A DNA stretch of 64,000 nt from Variovorax boronicumulans NBRC 103145 (lineage in GTDB: Bacteria; Pseudomonadota; Gammaproteobacteria; Burkholderiales; Burkholderiaceae_C), in assembly GCF_001591345.1 (NCBI RefSeq), contig NZ_BCUS01000009.1:26606-90605 (forward strand). The letters run 5' to 3'. How positions within the stretch are numbered: the stretch's first letter is position 1; every line of letters starts with the position of its first letter. The position numbers and the translations under genes are program-made. A model generated the notes under the pieces. That model was given only the letters and a program-made list of their open reading frames with translations, was not told the origin of the DNA and did not search any database. Below are positions 17,129 to 24,881 of this stretch, in pieces.

Positions 17129-18925
17129 TTAGGCGAGTGCGGCGTCGGTGTCCATCAACACCTTGCTGCCGGCGCGCGCGGTACGCATGAGCATCACGGT
17201 CTCGGGGAACAGCTTGGCGAAGTAGAAGCGCGCGGTCTGCAGCTTGGCGACGTAGAACGGATCGTTGTTGCCGGCGGCGATTTCGCGCAGGGCCACTTGC
17301 GCCATGCGGGCGAACAGGTAGCCGAACACGAAGTGGCCGGCCACGCGCAGGTAGTCGACGGCGGCGGCGCCCACTTCGTCGGGGTTCTGGAAGCCCTTGA
17401 AGCCGATCTCGGTGGTGAACTTGGTGAGCTGGTCGCCCAGCATCGCGATCGGGTTGATGAACTCGGCCATCTTCTCGTTCACGCCTTCTTCTTCCACCAG
17501 CTTGGCGACGAGCTTGCCGAACTTCTTCAGCGAGGCGCCGTTGTTGCCCAGGATCTTGCGGCCCAACAGGTCCAGCGACTGGATGGTGTTGGTGCCTTCA
17601 TAGATCATGTTGATGCGGTTGTCGCGCACGAACTGCTCCATGCCCCATTCCTTGATGAAGCCGTGGCCGCCGAAGACCTGCATGCACGAATTGGTCGCGA
17701 TGTGGCCGTTGTCGGTGATGAAGGCCTTGACGATGGGCGTCAGCAGCGCGACCAGTTCGCCGCTGTCCTTGCGCACCTTCTCGTCGGGGTGGTTGTGTTC
17801 CTTGTCGAGCAGCAGCGTGCAGAAGATCTGCAGCGCGCGGCCGCCTTCGGCGTACGCCTTGGCCGTGAGCAGCATCTTGCGCACGTCGGGGTGCACGATG
17901 ATCGGGTCGGCTTCCTTGTCCTTGGCCTTCACGCCCGACAGCGAACGCATCTGGAGGCGGTCCTTGGCGTAGGCCAGGGCGTTCTGGTAGGCCACTTCGG
18001 TCAGGCCGAGCGACTGGTTGCCCACGCCCAGGCGGGCGGCGTTCATCATCACGAACATCGCGGCCAGGCCCTTGTTGGGCTCGCCCACCAGCGTGCCGGT
18101 GGCGCCTTCGATCACGATCTGCGCAGTGGCGTTGCCGTGGATGCCCATCTTGTGCTCCAGGCCGGCGCAGAAGATCGGGTTGCGCTCGCCCAGCGAGCCG
18201 TCGGCCTTGACGTGGAACTTCGGCACCACGAACAGGCTGATGCCCTTGCTGCCCTTGGGCGCATCGGGCAGGCGAGCCAGCACCAGGTGGATGATGTTGC
18301 TCGTCATGTCGTGCTCGCCGGCCGAGATGAAGATCTTGCTGCCGGTGATGCGGTAGGTGCCGTCCGCCTGCGGCTCGGCCTTGGTGCGCAGCAGGCCCAG
18401 GTCGGTGCCGCAATGGGGTTCGGTCAGGCACATGGTGCCGGTCCACTCGCCGCTCGTGAGCTTGGGCAGGTAGGTCTTCTTCTGGTCGTCGGTGCCGTGC
18501 GCGGCCAGTGCCTCGTAGGCGCCGTGCGACAGGCCCGGGTACATGGTCCAGGCCTGGTTGGCGCTGTTGAGCATTTCGAACAGGCACTGGTTCACCACGA
18601 ACGGCAGGCCCTGGCCGCCGAAGGCCGGGTCGCACGACAGCGCGGGCCAGCCGCCTTCGACGTACTTGGCGTAGGCGTCCTTGAAGCCCGTGGGCGTCTT
18701 GACTTCGTGCGTGGCCTTGTCGAGCACGCAGCCTTCTTCGTCGCCGCTGATGTTCAGCGGGAAAGTGACTTCGGCCGCGAACTTGCCGGCCTCTTCGATC
18801 ACGGCGTTGATGGTGTCGGCATCGGTCTCGGCGTGGGCCGGCAGTGCCTTGAGTTCCTCGGCGACGTTGAGCACTTCGTGCAGCACGAACTGCATGTCAC
18901 GCACGGGGGGGTTGTAGGTAGGCAT
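17129..18925 (-). CDS. acyl-CoA dehydrogenase (long, DmdC-like type)
   Basis: FAD-dependent acyl-CoA dehydrogenase of 598 residues, which introduces the 2,3 double bond in acyl-CoA. Conserved blocks are MCLTEPHCGTDLGLLRTKA (substrate/FAD binding), ITGSKIFISAGEHDM and the catalytic Glu in YEGTNTIQSLDLLGRK. It is longer than the usual 380-400 because of an N-terminal Asp/Glu-rich extension and a C-terminal extra domain, as in the 3-methylmercaptopropionyl-CoA dehydrogenase (DmdC)-like and long-chain groups. It is the first enzyme gene after the TetR regulator. Electron transfer is presumably to ETF. Confidence 0.92.
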   Translation of the reverse strand: MPTYNPPVRDMQFVLHEVLNVAEELKALPAHAETDADTINAVIEEAGKFAAEVTFPLNISGDEEGCVLDKATHEVKTPTGFKDAYAKYVEGGWPALSCDPAFGGQGLPFVVNQCLFEMLNSANQAWTMYPGLSHGAYEALAAHGTDDQKKTYLPKLTSGEWTGTMCLTEPHCGTDLGLLRTKAEPQADGTYRITGSKIFISAGEHDMTSNIIHLVLARLPDAPKGSKGISLFVVPKFHVKADGSLGERNPIFCAGLEHKMGIHGNATAQIVIEGATGTLVGEPNKGLAAMFVMMNAARLGVGNQSLGLTEVAYQNALAYAKDRLQMRSLSGVKAKDKEADPIIVHPDVRKMLLTAKAYAEGGRALQIFCTLLLDKEHNHPDEKVRKDSGELVALLTPIVKAFITDNGHIATNSCMQVFGGHGFIKEWGMEQFVRDNRINMIYEGTNTIQSLDLLGRKILGNNGASLKKFGKLVAKLVEEEGVNEKMAEFINPIAMLGDQLTKFTTEIGFKGFQNPDEVGAAAVDYLRVAGHFVFGYLFARMAQVALREIAAGNNDPFYVAKLQTARFYFAKLFPETVMLMRTARAGSKVLMDTDAALA

Positions 18926-19000
18926 CCGGGACTCTCCTGGTCGAAGCTAGATAGATTGGAAAAAACGAAAACGGAAAAACGAAACGGGCGGCCGTGGCGC

Positions 19001-19705
19001 TCAGCGCACGGTCTTGAGCCGGCGCGTGCCGCGCGCGGCGGGCGCGGACTCGGCGGCATTGGAAGCAGGCGGCGCGTCCGGCGTGGCGGCGCGCGCAAGG
19101 ATGTTGTCGAAGCCGACGTTGGCGCGCCCGATGGAGCCGGGCACCTGCAGGAAGCGGGCTTCGTAGTGCAGCGCGAGGATCAGGCCGTGGATCTCGAAGC
19201 CGACCTGGCGCTCGTCGGCGTCGGCGCGCAGGTGGCCTTCGGTCTTGGACTGCACGATGGCGCGCAGCACGGCGGCCTGCCAGATGCTGACCGACTCGAC
19301 CAGCGCGTCGCGCACCGGGCCCGGGCGGTCGTCGAATTCGGAGGCGCCGCTGATGTAGATGCAGCCCGAGTCGATCTCGGTCGAGGTGCGCTTCATCCAG
19401 TTGGCGAACATGGCGCGCAGGCGCGGCAGGCCGCGCGGCGCCTGCAGGGCGGGGAAAAACACTTCCTGCTCGAAGCGCGCGTGGTACTCGCGCACCACCG
19501 AGATCTGCAATTCCTCGCGCGAGCCGAAGTGGGCGAACACGCCCGACTTGCTCATCTTGGTGATCTCGGCCACGGCGCCGATCGACAGGCCCTCGAGCCC
19601 GATCTGCGCGGCCAGCGCCAGCGCGGCATCGACGATGATGGCCTTGGTCTGCTGGCCCTTGGGGGCGGCGCGGGCCGGCTTGACGGGAACGGCGGTGGCG
19701 GACAT
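19001..19705 (-). CDS. TetR-family regulator of the acyl-CoA cluster
   Basis: TetR-type repressor of 234 residues. The DNA-binding domain (about 20-65) includes IIVDAALALAAQIGLEGLSI and MSKSGVFAHFGSREELQISV. The effector domain follows, with a TetR_C-like core (CIYISGASEFDDRPGPVRDA), and the last 30 residues are Ala/Pro-rich and basic. It is first in the minus-strand cluster, 75 bases upstream of the acyl-CoA dehydrogenase gene. An inverted repeat overlaps its promoter. Regulation by an acyl-CoA is inferred from context and from known TetR regulators of fatty-acid degradation. Confidence 0.88.
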   Translation of the reverse strand: MSATAVPVKPARAAPKGQQTKAIIVDAALALAAQIGLEGLSIGAVAEITKMSKSGVFAHFGSREELQISVVREYHARFEQEVFFPALQAPRGLPRLRAMFANWMKRTSTEIDSGCIYISGASEFDDRPGPVRDALVESVSIWQAAVLRAIVQSKTEGHLRADADERQVGFEIHGLILALHYEARFLQVPGSIGRANVGFDNILARAATPDAPPASNAAESAPAARGTRRLKTVR

Positions 19706-19726
19706 CGTGAAAGCTCCGAATAAAAC

Positions 19727-19738
19727 GAACGGTCGTTC
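19727..19738. promoter_or_regulatory. probable TetR operator, GAACG-GT-CGTTC
   Basis: A perfect 5-bp inverted repeat with a 2-base centre, flanked by AT on both sides, 22 bases upstream of the TetR start. Size and position fit an autoregulatory TetR operator. Confidence 0.6.
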
Positions 19739-19854
19739 TATTTTGCAGGGGCTTTGCACTTTTGACCGCAAATGACCTTGGGCCGCGGTAGGTTAATCAA
19801 GGTTAGCCAAAGCAGGGGGCGACCGCCAGGGGGCCGCACCCTGCCCCCGCGGAC

Positions 19855-20613
19855 TCAAAACTCCTGCGACACGGGCCGCAGCACGACCTCGTTGATGTCC
19901 ACATTGGCCGGCTGCTCCACCGCGTAGACGATGGCGCGCGCCACCGAGTCGGCGGGGATCTGGTTGGCGTCGTAGAAGGCCTTCACGCCGGCGGCGCTCT
20001 CGGCGTCGCTGCTGCCGAACTTCAGCTCCGAGTCCACCGCGCCGGGCGACACGATGGTCACGCGCACGCCGCTGTTGCCCACCTCCACGCGCAGGCCTTC
20101 GGAGATGGCGCGCACCGCGTGCTTGGTGGCGCTGTAGACCGTGCCGATGGGCGTGAACACCTTCAGCCCGGCAATCGACGCGACGTTGACGATGTGGCCG
20201 CTGCCCTGCGCCTGCATGCGCGGCAGCACGGCGGCGATGCCGTAGAGCACGCCCTTGATGTTGACGTCGATGGTGCGGTCCCACTCGTCGACCTTGAGTT
20301 TGTCCAGCGGCGACAGCGGCATCACGCCCGCGTTGTTGACCAGCACGTCGATGCGGCCGAAGGCCTCGACGGTGGCGGCGGCGAGCTTTTCGAGGTCGGC
20401 ACGCTTCGCTACGTCGGTGGCCACGGCGATGGCTTCGCCGCCGGCCTCGCGGATCTCGGCGACGACCTGGTCGAGCCGGTCGGTGCGTCGGGCCGCGAGC
20501 ACCACCTTGGCGCCGCGTGCGGCCAGGTGGCGCGCCGTCGATTCGCCCAGGCCGCTGCTGGCGCCGGTGACGATGGCGACCTTGCCCTGGATGTTGTCTT
20601 GAATGGAAGTCAT
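19855..20613 (-). CDS. SDR-family oxidoreductase
   Basis: Classical short-chain dehydrogenase of 252 residues. The NAD(P) loop is TGASSGLGESTA, then AARRTDRL, with Arg after the second strand suggesting NADPH use. NNAGVMP and the active YSATK (GTVYSATKHAVRAI) are intact, with Ser in VNVASIAG. It resembles clavulanate/sepiapterin-type oxidoreductases of unknown substrate. It is divergent from the LysR gene at 20721 with 107 bases between and is the likely target of that regulator. Confidence 0.9.
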   Translation of the reverse strand: MTSIQDNIQGKVAIVTGASSGLGESTARHLAARGAKVVLAARRTDRLDQVVAEIREAGGEAIAVATDVAKRADLEKLAAATVEAFGRIDVLVNNAGVMPLSPLDKLKVDEWDRTIDVNIKGVLYGIAAVLPRMQAQGSGHIVNVASIAGLKVFTPIGTVYSATKHAVRAISEGLRVEVGNSGVRVTIVSPGAVDSELKFGSSDAESAAGVKAFYDANQIPADSVARAIVYAVEQPANVDINEVVLRPVSQEF

Positions 20614-20651
20614 GGAATTTCCTTGGGGTGTGTTGAAGAAGTGCATGCAGT

Positions 20652-20664
20652 GTGGAAAATCCAC
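20652..20664. promoter_or_regulatory. inverted repeat GTGGA-AAA-TCCAC in SDR/LysR intergenic region
   Basis: Perfect 5-bp inverted repeat with a 3-base centre, inside a T-N11-A-like frame. It sits midway between the divergent starts at 20613 and 20721. A second one, CCAG-N10-CTGG, lies at 20670-20687. Both fit a LysR-type binding region. Confidence 0.5.
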
Positions 20665-20720
20665 GCGTTCCAGTAAATGAAACTCTGGCGACTTCAGAAT
20701 TCCCAAAAAAGGAACACCCC

Positions 20721-21608
20721 ATGTCCAACCGCCTCGAAGCCCTGCGCGTGTTCTTCACCGCCGCCGATGCCGCCAACTTCCGCGAGGCGGCCGTGCGGCT
20801 GTCGGTGTCGCCGCAGGTGGTAACGCGCGCCGTGCGCGAACTCGAGGAAGAACTGGGCGAGCCGCTCTTTCACCGCAGCACGCGCGGCGTGCAGCTCACC
20901 GATTTCGGGCGCCAGCTCGCCGAGCGCGCCCGCGTGGCCGTGGGCGGCGTGGACGAACTTTTCCACCGCATCGACCGGCGCGCGCTGTCGCAGCACACGG
21001 GCACGGTGCGGGTCACGGCGCCGCATGTGTACGCCCGGCTGATCCCGCAGGCGCTGGCGCCGCTGCTGGCGCAGCATCCCGGGCTGGTGCTCGACCTGCG
21101 GCTGTCGGAGCAGCATGCCGACGTGGTCGACCAGCAGATCGACCTCGGCGTGCGCGTCGGCCCGATGCGCGACGCGCGCTTCGTGGCCCGGGGTGTGGGA
21201 AAGATGTCGCTGTGCGTGGTGGGCTCACCCGCACTCATCGAGCGGGTCGGTGCGCCGCGCACTGTCGATGCGCTGTCCGGGCTGCCGGTGACGGCGCTGA
21301 TCGACCACAGCTCGGGCCGGCCCTGGCCGTGGGCCTTCAGCAAGAAACGGGTGTTCACCGTGTCGTCGCCCGCGTTCGTGACGGACAACATCGACGCCGA
21401 ATGCGCCGCGGTGCTGGCGGGCATCGGCTTCGGCCAGCTCATCGGGCCGCTGGCGCAGCCGTGGCTGCAGTCGGGTGCGCTGGTGGAGGTGCTGGCGGCC
21501 GAGGCGCCCGAGCCCTGGCCGATCCACGTCTACCGTCCGCAGCGCGCGCCGGTGCCGGCGCGCGTGCGGCTGGTGTACGACGAGCTGGTGCGCGTGCTCA
21601 GAGCTTGA
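20721..21608 (+). CDS. LysR-family transcriptional regulator
   Basis: LysR-type regulator of 295 residues with the helix-turn-helix at residues 1-60 (RLEALRVFFTAADAANFREA, then VSPQVVTRAVRELEEELGEP). The effector domain (about 90-290) has the usual shape and includes RVTAPHVYARLIPQALAPLL. It belongs to the group related to regulators of SDR or quinone-reductase genes. It is divergent from the SDR gene. Its last 11 bases overlap the 3' end of the convergent FAH gene. The ATG at 20721 has AAAAAAGGA upstream. Confidence 0.9.
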   Translation: MSNRLEALRVFFTAADAANFREAAVRLSVSPQVVTRAVRELEEELGEPLFHRSTRGVQLTDFGRQLAERARVAVGGVDELFHRIDRRALSQHTGTVRVTAPHVYARLIPQALAPLLAQHPGLVLDLRLSEQHADVVDQQIDLGVRVGPMRDARFVARGVGKMSLCVVGSPALIERVGAPRTVDALSGLPVTALIDHSSGRPWPWAFSKKRVFTVSSPAFVTDNIDAECAAVLAGIGFGQLIGPLAQPWLQSGALVEVLAAEAPEPWPIHVYRPQRAPVPARVRLVYDELVRVLRA

Positions 21609-22446
21609 AGGGCACCACTTCCTGGCGCTGCTCGCCCAGGCCTTCGATGCCCAGCGTCATCACGTCGCCCTTCTTCAGGAACAGCGGCGGCTTCATGCCC
21701 ATGCCGACGCCGGGCGGCGTGCCGGTGGTGATCACGTCGCCGGGCATCAGCGTCATGAACTGGCTCACGTAGCTCACGAGCTTGGCCACGCTGAAGATCA
21801 TGGTCTTGGTGCTGCCGGTCTGCACGCGCTGGCCGTTCAGGTCGAGCCACATCGCGAGCTTCTGCGGGTTCTCGATCTCGTCGCGCGTGACGAGCCAGGG
21901 GCCGATGGGGCCGAAGGTGTCGCAGCCCTTGCCCTTGTCCCAGGTGCCGCCGCGCTCGATCTGGTATTCACGCTCGCTCACGTCGTTGATGGTGCAGTAG
22001 CCGGCCACGTAGTCGAGTGCGCTCTTTTGCGACACGTAGCGCGCCTTCGTGCCGATGACCACGCCGAGCTCGACTTCCCAGTCGGACTTGACCGAGCCCT
22101 TGGGCAGCATCACCGGGTCGTTCGGGCCCTGGATGCAGCTGGTGGCCTTCATGAAGACGATGGGTTCCTTGGGCACCGGCAGGCCCGATTCGGCCGCGTG
22201 GTCGGCGTAGTTCAGGCCGATGGCGATGAACTTGCCGACGTTGGCCACGGGGCTGCCGAAGCGCGGCTTGCCCTTGACCAGCGGCAGCTTGTCGAGCTTG
22301 GTCTTGCGCAGCTTGGCAAGAGCGGCATCGCCGAGCTGGTCGGGACCGATGTCCTTGACGACGGCGCTCAGGTCGCGCAGCTTGCCTTCGTTGTCGATGA
22401 GGCCGGGCTTTTCTTTGCCGGGGTTGCCGTAGCGGACGAGTTTCAT
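21598..22446 (-). CDS. fumarylacetoacetate hydrolase-family protein (2,4-diketo acid hydrolase candidate)
   Basis: FAH-fold hydrolase of 282 residues that cleaves C-C bonds of diketo acids. The metal-binding and catalytic region is GSVKSDWEVELGVVIGTKA, with paired Glu and Asp, and IGLNYADHAAESG and GDVITTGTPPGVGMGM are conserved. It is the last gene of a minus-strand trio with two SDRs. In non-phosphorylative sugar-acid pathways the FAH-family member hydrolyses 2,4-diketo-3-deoxy acids to pyruvate plus a hydroxyacid. That role is inferred from its neighbours. Confidence 0.9.
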   Translation of the reverse strand: MKLVRYGNPGKEKPGLIDNEGKLRDLSAVVKDIGPDQLGDAALAKLRKTKLDKLPLVKGKPRFGSPVANVGKFIAIGLNYADHAAESGLPVPKEPIVFMKATSCIQGPNDPVMLPKGSVKSDWEVELGVVIGTKARYVSQKSALDYVAGYCTINDVSEREYQIERGGTWDKGKGCDTFGPIGPWLVTRDEIENPQKLAMWLDLNGQRVQTGSTKTMIFSVAKLVSYVSQFMTLMPGDVITTGTPPGVGMGMKPPLFLKKGDVMTLGIEGLGEQRQEVVPFKL

Positions 22447-22475
22447 GCGTTCCTTTCAGTGCATTGAATGGGGAA

Positions 22476-23231
22476 TCAGTAGGTGGAGCGGCCGCCCGAC
22501 AGGTCGAACACGGCGCCGGTGGAAAAGGAGCAATCGTCGGTGCACAGCCAGCCGACCATCGCCGCCACCTCTTCCACGGTGCCGAAGCGGCCCATGGGAA
22601 TCTTCGAGAGCATGAAGGCGATGTGGTCGGGGGTCATCTGGTCGAAGATGGCGGTCTTCACCGCCGCGGGCGTCACGCAGTTCACGCGGATGCCGGTGTC
22701 GGCCAGCTCCTTGCCGAGCGACTTGGTGAGCCCGATGACGGCGGCCTTGCTCGCACTGTACGCGCTGGCGTTGGGGTTGCCGTCCTTGCCCGCCACCGAG
22801 GCGATGTTGACGATGCGGCCTTCACCCTTCGCGCCCTGTTTGCGCATCTGCGCCACCACCTCGCGACAGCACAGGAACACGCCGGTGACGTTGACCTCCA
22901 TCACCTGGCGCCACTCGTCCACCGGGTAATCCCACAGCTTGACGTTGGGCCCGGTGATGCCGGCGCTGTTGACCAGCGCATCGATGCGCGGCGCGTGCGC
23001 GAGCGTGGCCGCCACGGCTTTCGCGACCGAGGGCTGCTGCGTCACGTCGACCTTCAATGCGAAGGCCTTGGCGCCGAGCGCTTCGGCCGCGCGACCGGCG
23101 GCGGCCTCGTCGCGGTCCCACAGCGTGACGCTGCCGCCCGAGGCGACGAGCCGCTGCGCGATGCCGAAGCCCAGCCCCGTGGCACCACCGGTGACCACGG
23201 CGTGGCGGCCTTCGAAATCGAGCCGGTTCAT
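22476..23231 (-). CDS. SDR-family oxidoreductase, acid-sugar locus
   Basis: Short-chain dehydrogenase of 251 residues. The NAD loop is TGGATGLGFGIAQR, and Asp in TLWDRDEAA points to NAD use. YSASK (ASAYSASKAAVIGL) and NSAG are intact. It ends in CSFSTGAVFDLSGGRSTY, typical of the SDR family. It starts inside the stop region of the next upstream gene (4-base overlap with the SDR at 23228), and it is followed by the FAH gene after 29 bases. Likely a sugar-acid or keto-acid dehydrogenase, exact step unknown. Confidence 0.9.
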   Translation of the reverse strand: MNRLDFEGRHAVVTGGATGLGFGIAQRLVASGGSVTLWDRDEAAAGRAAEALGAKAFALKVDVTQQPSVAKAVAATLAHAPRIDALVNSAGITGPNVKLWDYPVDEWRQVMEVNVTGVFLCCREVVAQMRKQGAKGEGRIVNIASVAGKDGNPNASAYSASKAAVIGLTKSLGKELADTGIRVNCVTPAAVKTAIFDQMTPDHIAFMLSKIPMGRFGTVEEVAAMVGWLCTDDCSFSTGAVFDLSGGRSTY

Positions 23232-23962
23232 ATCGTGATGCCGCCGTCGACGGTGAAGTACTGGCCGGTGGCGAAGATGGATTCGTCGCTGGCCAGGAAC
23301 ACCACCACCGGCGCGATCTCCTCGGCCTGCGCGAGCCGGCCCATGGGCTGGCGCGCCACGAAGGCCTTGCGCGCGGCCTCGGGGTCGGCGTTGGCGTTGA
23401 TGCGATCGCCCAGCGAGGGCGTGTCGACCGTGCCCGGGCACACGGCATTGCAGCGGATGCCGCGGGCCACGTAGTCGGCCGCCACGCTCTTGGTGAGGCC
23501 GAGCACGGCCGCCTTGGTGGTGCCGTAGACGAAGCGGTTGGGCAGGCCCTTCATGCTGGAGCACACGCTGGCCATGTTGATGATGCTGCCGCGCCCGGCC
23601 GCGAGCATGCCGGGCAGCACGGCCTGGATGGTCCACATCTGCGCGCGCACGTTGAGGCGGAAGGCAAAGTCGAGGTCGTCGTCGCCGGCCTGCTCGATGG
23701 TGCCGTTGTGCACCACGCCCGCGCAGTTGAAGAGCACGTCGAGCGTGGGCAGCTGGGCCACGACCGCGCCGATGGCGGCCTTGTCGAGCACGTCGAGCTT
23801 CAGGGCCGTGACGTTCGCCACGCCGGCGTAGGCCGACAGCAGCTGCTCGTTGACGTCGGTGGCCCACACATGGGCGCCCTCGGCCGCGAGCGCCAGCACG
23901 CTGGCGCGGCCGATGCCCTGGCCGGCGGCGGTGACGAGCACGGTCTTTCCCTTCAATCTCAT
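23228..23962 (-). CDS. SDR-family oxidoreductase, 2-keto-3-deoxy acid dehydrogenase candidate
   Basis: Short-chain dehydrogenase of 244 residues. The start TVLVTAAGQGIGRASVLALA with Asp in WATDVNEQ suggests NAD specificity. It resembles the DHRS6-like/2-keto-3-deoxy-L-fuconate dehydrogenase branch. YGTTK (RFVYGTTKAAVLGL) is the catalytic pair. Its stop overlaps the next SDR start (ATGA), so the genes are translationally coupled. The context of FAH hydrolase, UxaA dehydratase and TRAP transporter fits oxidation of a 2-keto-3-deoxy sugar acid at C4. The particular sugar is not evident. Confidence 0.9.
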   Translation of the reverse strand: MRLKGKTVLVTAAGQGIGRASVLALAAEGAHVWATDVNEQLLSAYAGVANVTALKLDVLDKAAIGAVVAQLPTLDVLFNCAGVVHNGTIEQAGDDDLDFAFRLNVRAQMWTIQAVLPGMLAAGRGSIINMASVCSSMKGLPNRFVYGTTKAAVLGLTKSVAADYVARGIRCNAVCPGTVDTPSLGDRINANADPEAARKAFVARQPMGRLAQAEEIAPVVVFLASDESIFATGQYFTVDGGITI

Positions 23963-24044
23963 GTCGGTGTCTCCTGGGGTGTTCTGCGGATGCGGGGTGG
24001 GTTCGGGTTAGGCCCGATGGGTCACAACTGTGAATCGCCGTATT

Positions 24045-24080
24045 CTGAATTGGCCTTACCACTTGTCCAATTCAGGACAA
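24045..24080. promoter_or_regulatory. inverted repeats between the divergent catabolic operons (FadR-type operator candidate)
   Basis: Two overlapping inverted repeats lie between the starts at 23962 and 24127. CTGAATTGG (24045-24053) pairs with CCAATTCAG (24067-24075) over 9 bp. TTGTCC (24063-24068) pairs with GGACAA (24075-24080) with a 6-base centre. GntR/FadR-family operators often have such short GT/AC palindromes. This is the likely binding site for the regulator at 24127. Confidence 0.6.
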
Positions 24081-24126
24081 CCCTTAAGCCGATCCACCGC
24101 CTCGCCCGCACCCACACCCTGCTCCC

Positions 24127-24834
24127 GTGCCGCTCCAGACCGTCGAACCCCAACGCCTCTATCGCCAGATTGCCGACCAGCTCCGGGGGCTGATCGCCAA
24201 GGGCGAATTCGACGTGGGCGCGCGCCTGCCCGCCGAGCGCGACCTGGCCAAGCAGCTGGGCGTGAGCCGGCCCTCGGTGCGCGAGGCGCTCATCGCGCTG
24301 GAGGTCGAGGGCTGGGTCGAGGTGCGCACCGGCTCGGGCGTGTACGTGCTCGACCGCTCGCACCGCGCCAGCGCGCCGGTGGCGCCCACCGAGTGGGGGC
24401 CGCTGGAGCTGATCCGCGCGCGCCGCGTGATCGAGGGCGAGACCGCCGCCATCGCCGCGCTCTCGGGCAAGCGCAAGGACGTGGACGCGATGACGCGCGC
24501 CATCGCCACCATGCGCGAGATGGCCGACCGCAACGTCATGCCGCTGGACGGCGACCGCGCCTTTCACCTGGCCATCGTCGGCGCCAGCGGCAACGTGGTG
24601 CTGGTCGAGACAGTGCAGGGCTTCTGGGATTCGCGCCGCGGCCCCATCTTCACGCGGCTGGGCGGCTACTTCGAGACCGTGACCTCGTGGCGCGCCGCCA
24701 TCACCGAGCACGAGGCGATCCGCGACGCCATTGCCGCGCGCGACGCCGACGCCGCGCGCAGCGCGATGCACACGCACATGGACAACTCGCACCACCGTTT
24801 CAGCGCGAGCTGGCGCCGCGCCAAGCCCGCCTGA
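24127..24834 (+). CDS. FadR-type GntR-family regulator
   Basis: GntR-family regulator of the FadR/FCD subgroup, 235 residues. The winged helix-turn-helix spans about 8-75 (RLPAERDLAKQLGVSRPSV). The FCD effector domain follows, with ligand-binding residues expected in DRAFHLAIVGAS, TEHEAIRDAIAARD and HTHMDNSHHRF. Those Asp/His residues match the metal-binding FCD type. The start is GTG at 24127. It is divergent from the SDR-SDR-FAH operon and precedes the TRAP genes. Repression relieved by the transported acid or its product is likely. Confidence 0.9.
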   Translation: MPLQTVEPQRLYRQIADQLRGLIAKGEFDVGARLPAERDLAKQLGVSRPSVREALIALEVEGWVEVRTGSGVYVLDRSHRASAPVAPTEWGPLELIRARRVIEGETAAIAALSGKRKDVDAMTRAIATMREMADRNVMPLDGDRAFHLAIVGASGNVVLVETVQGFWDSRRGPIFTRLGGYFETVTSWRAAITEHEAIRDAIAARDADAARSAMHTHMDNSHHRFSASWRRAKPA

Positions 24835-24881
24835 TTTCTCGCCAGCCTTCCTGCCAGTTCACTACAACGGAGACACACCCC

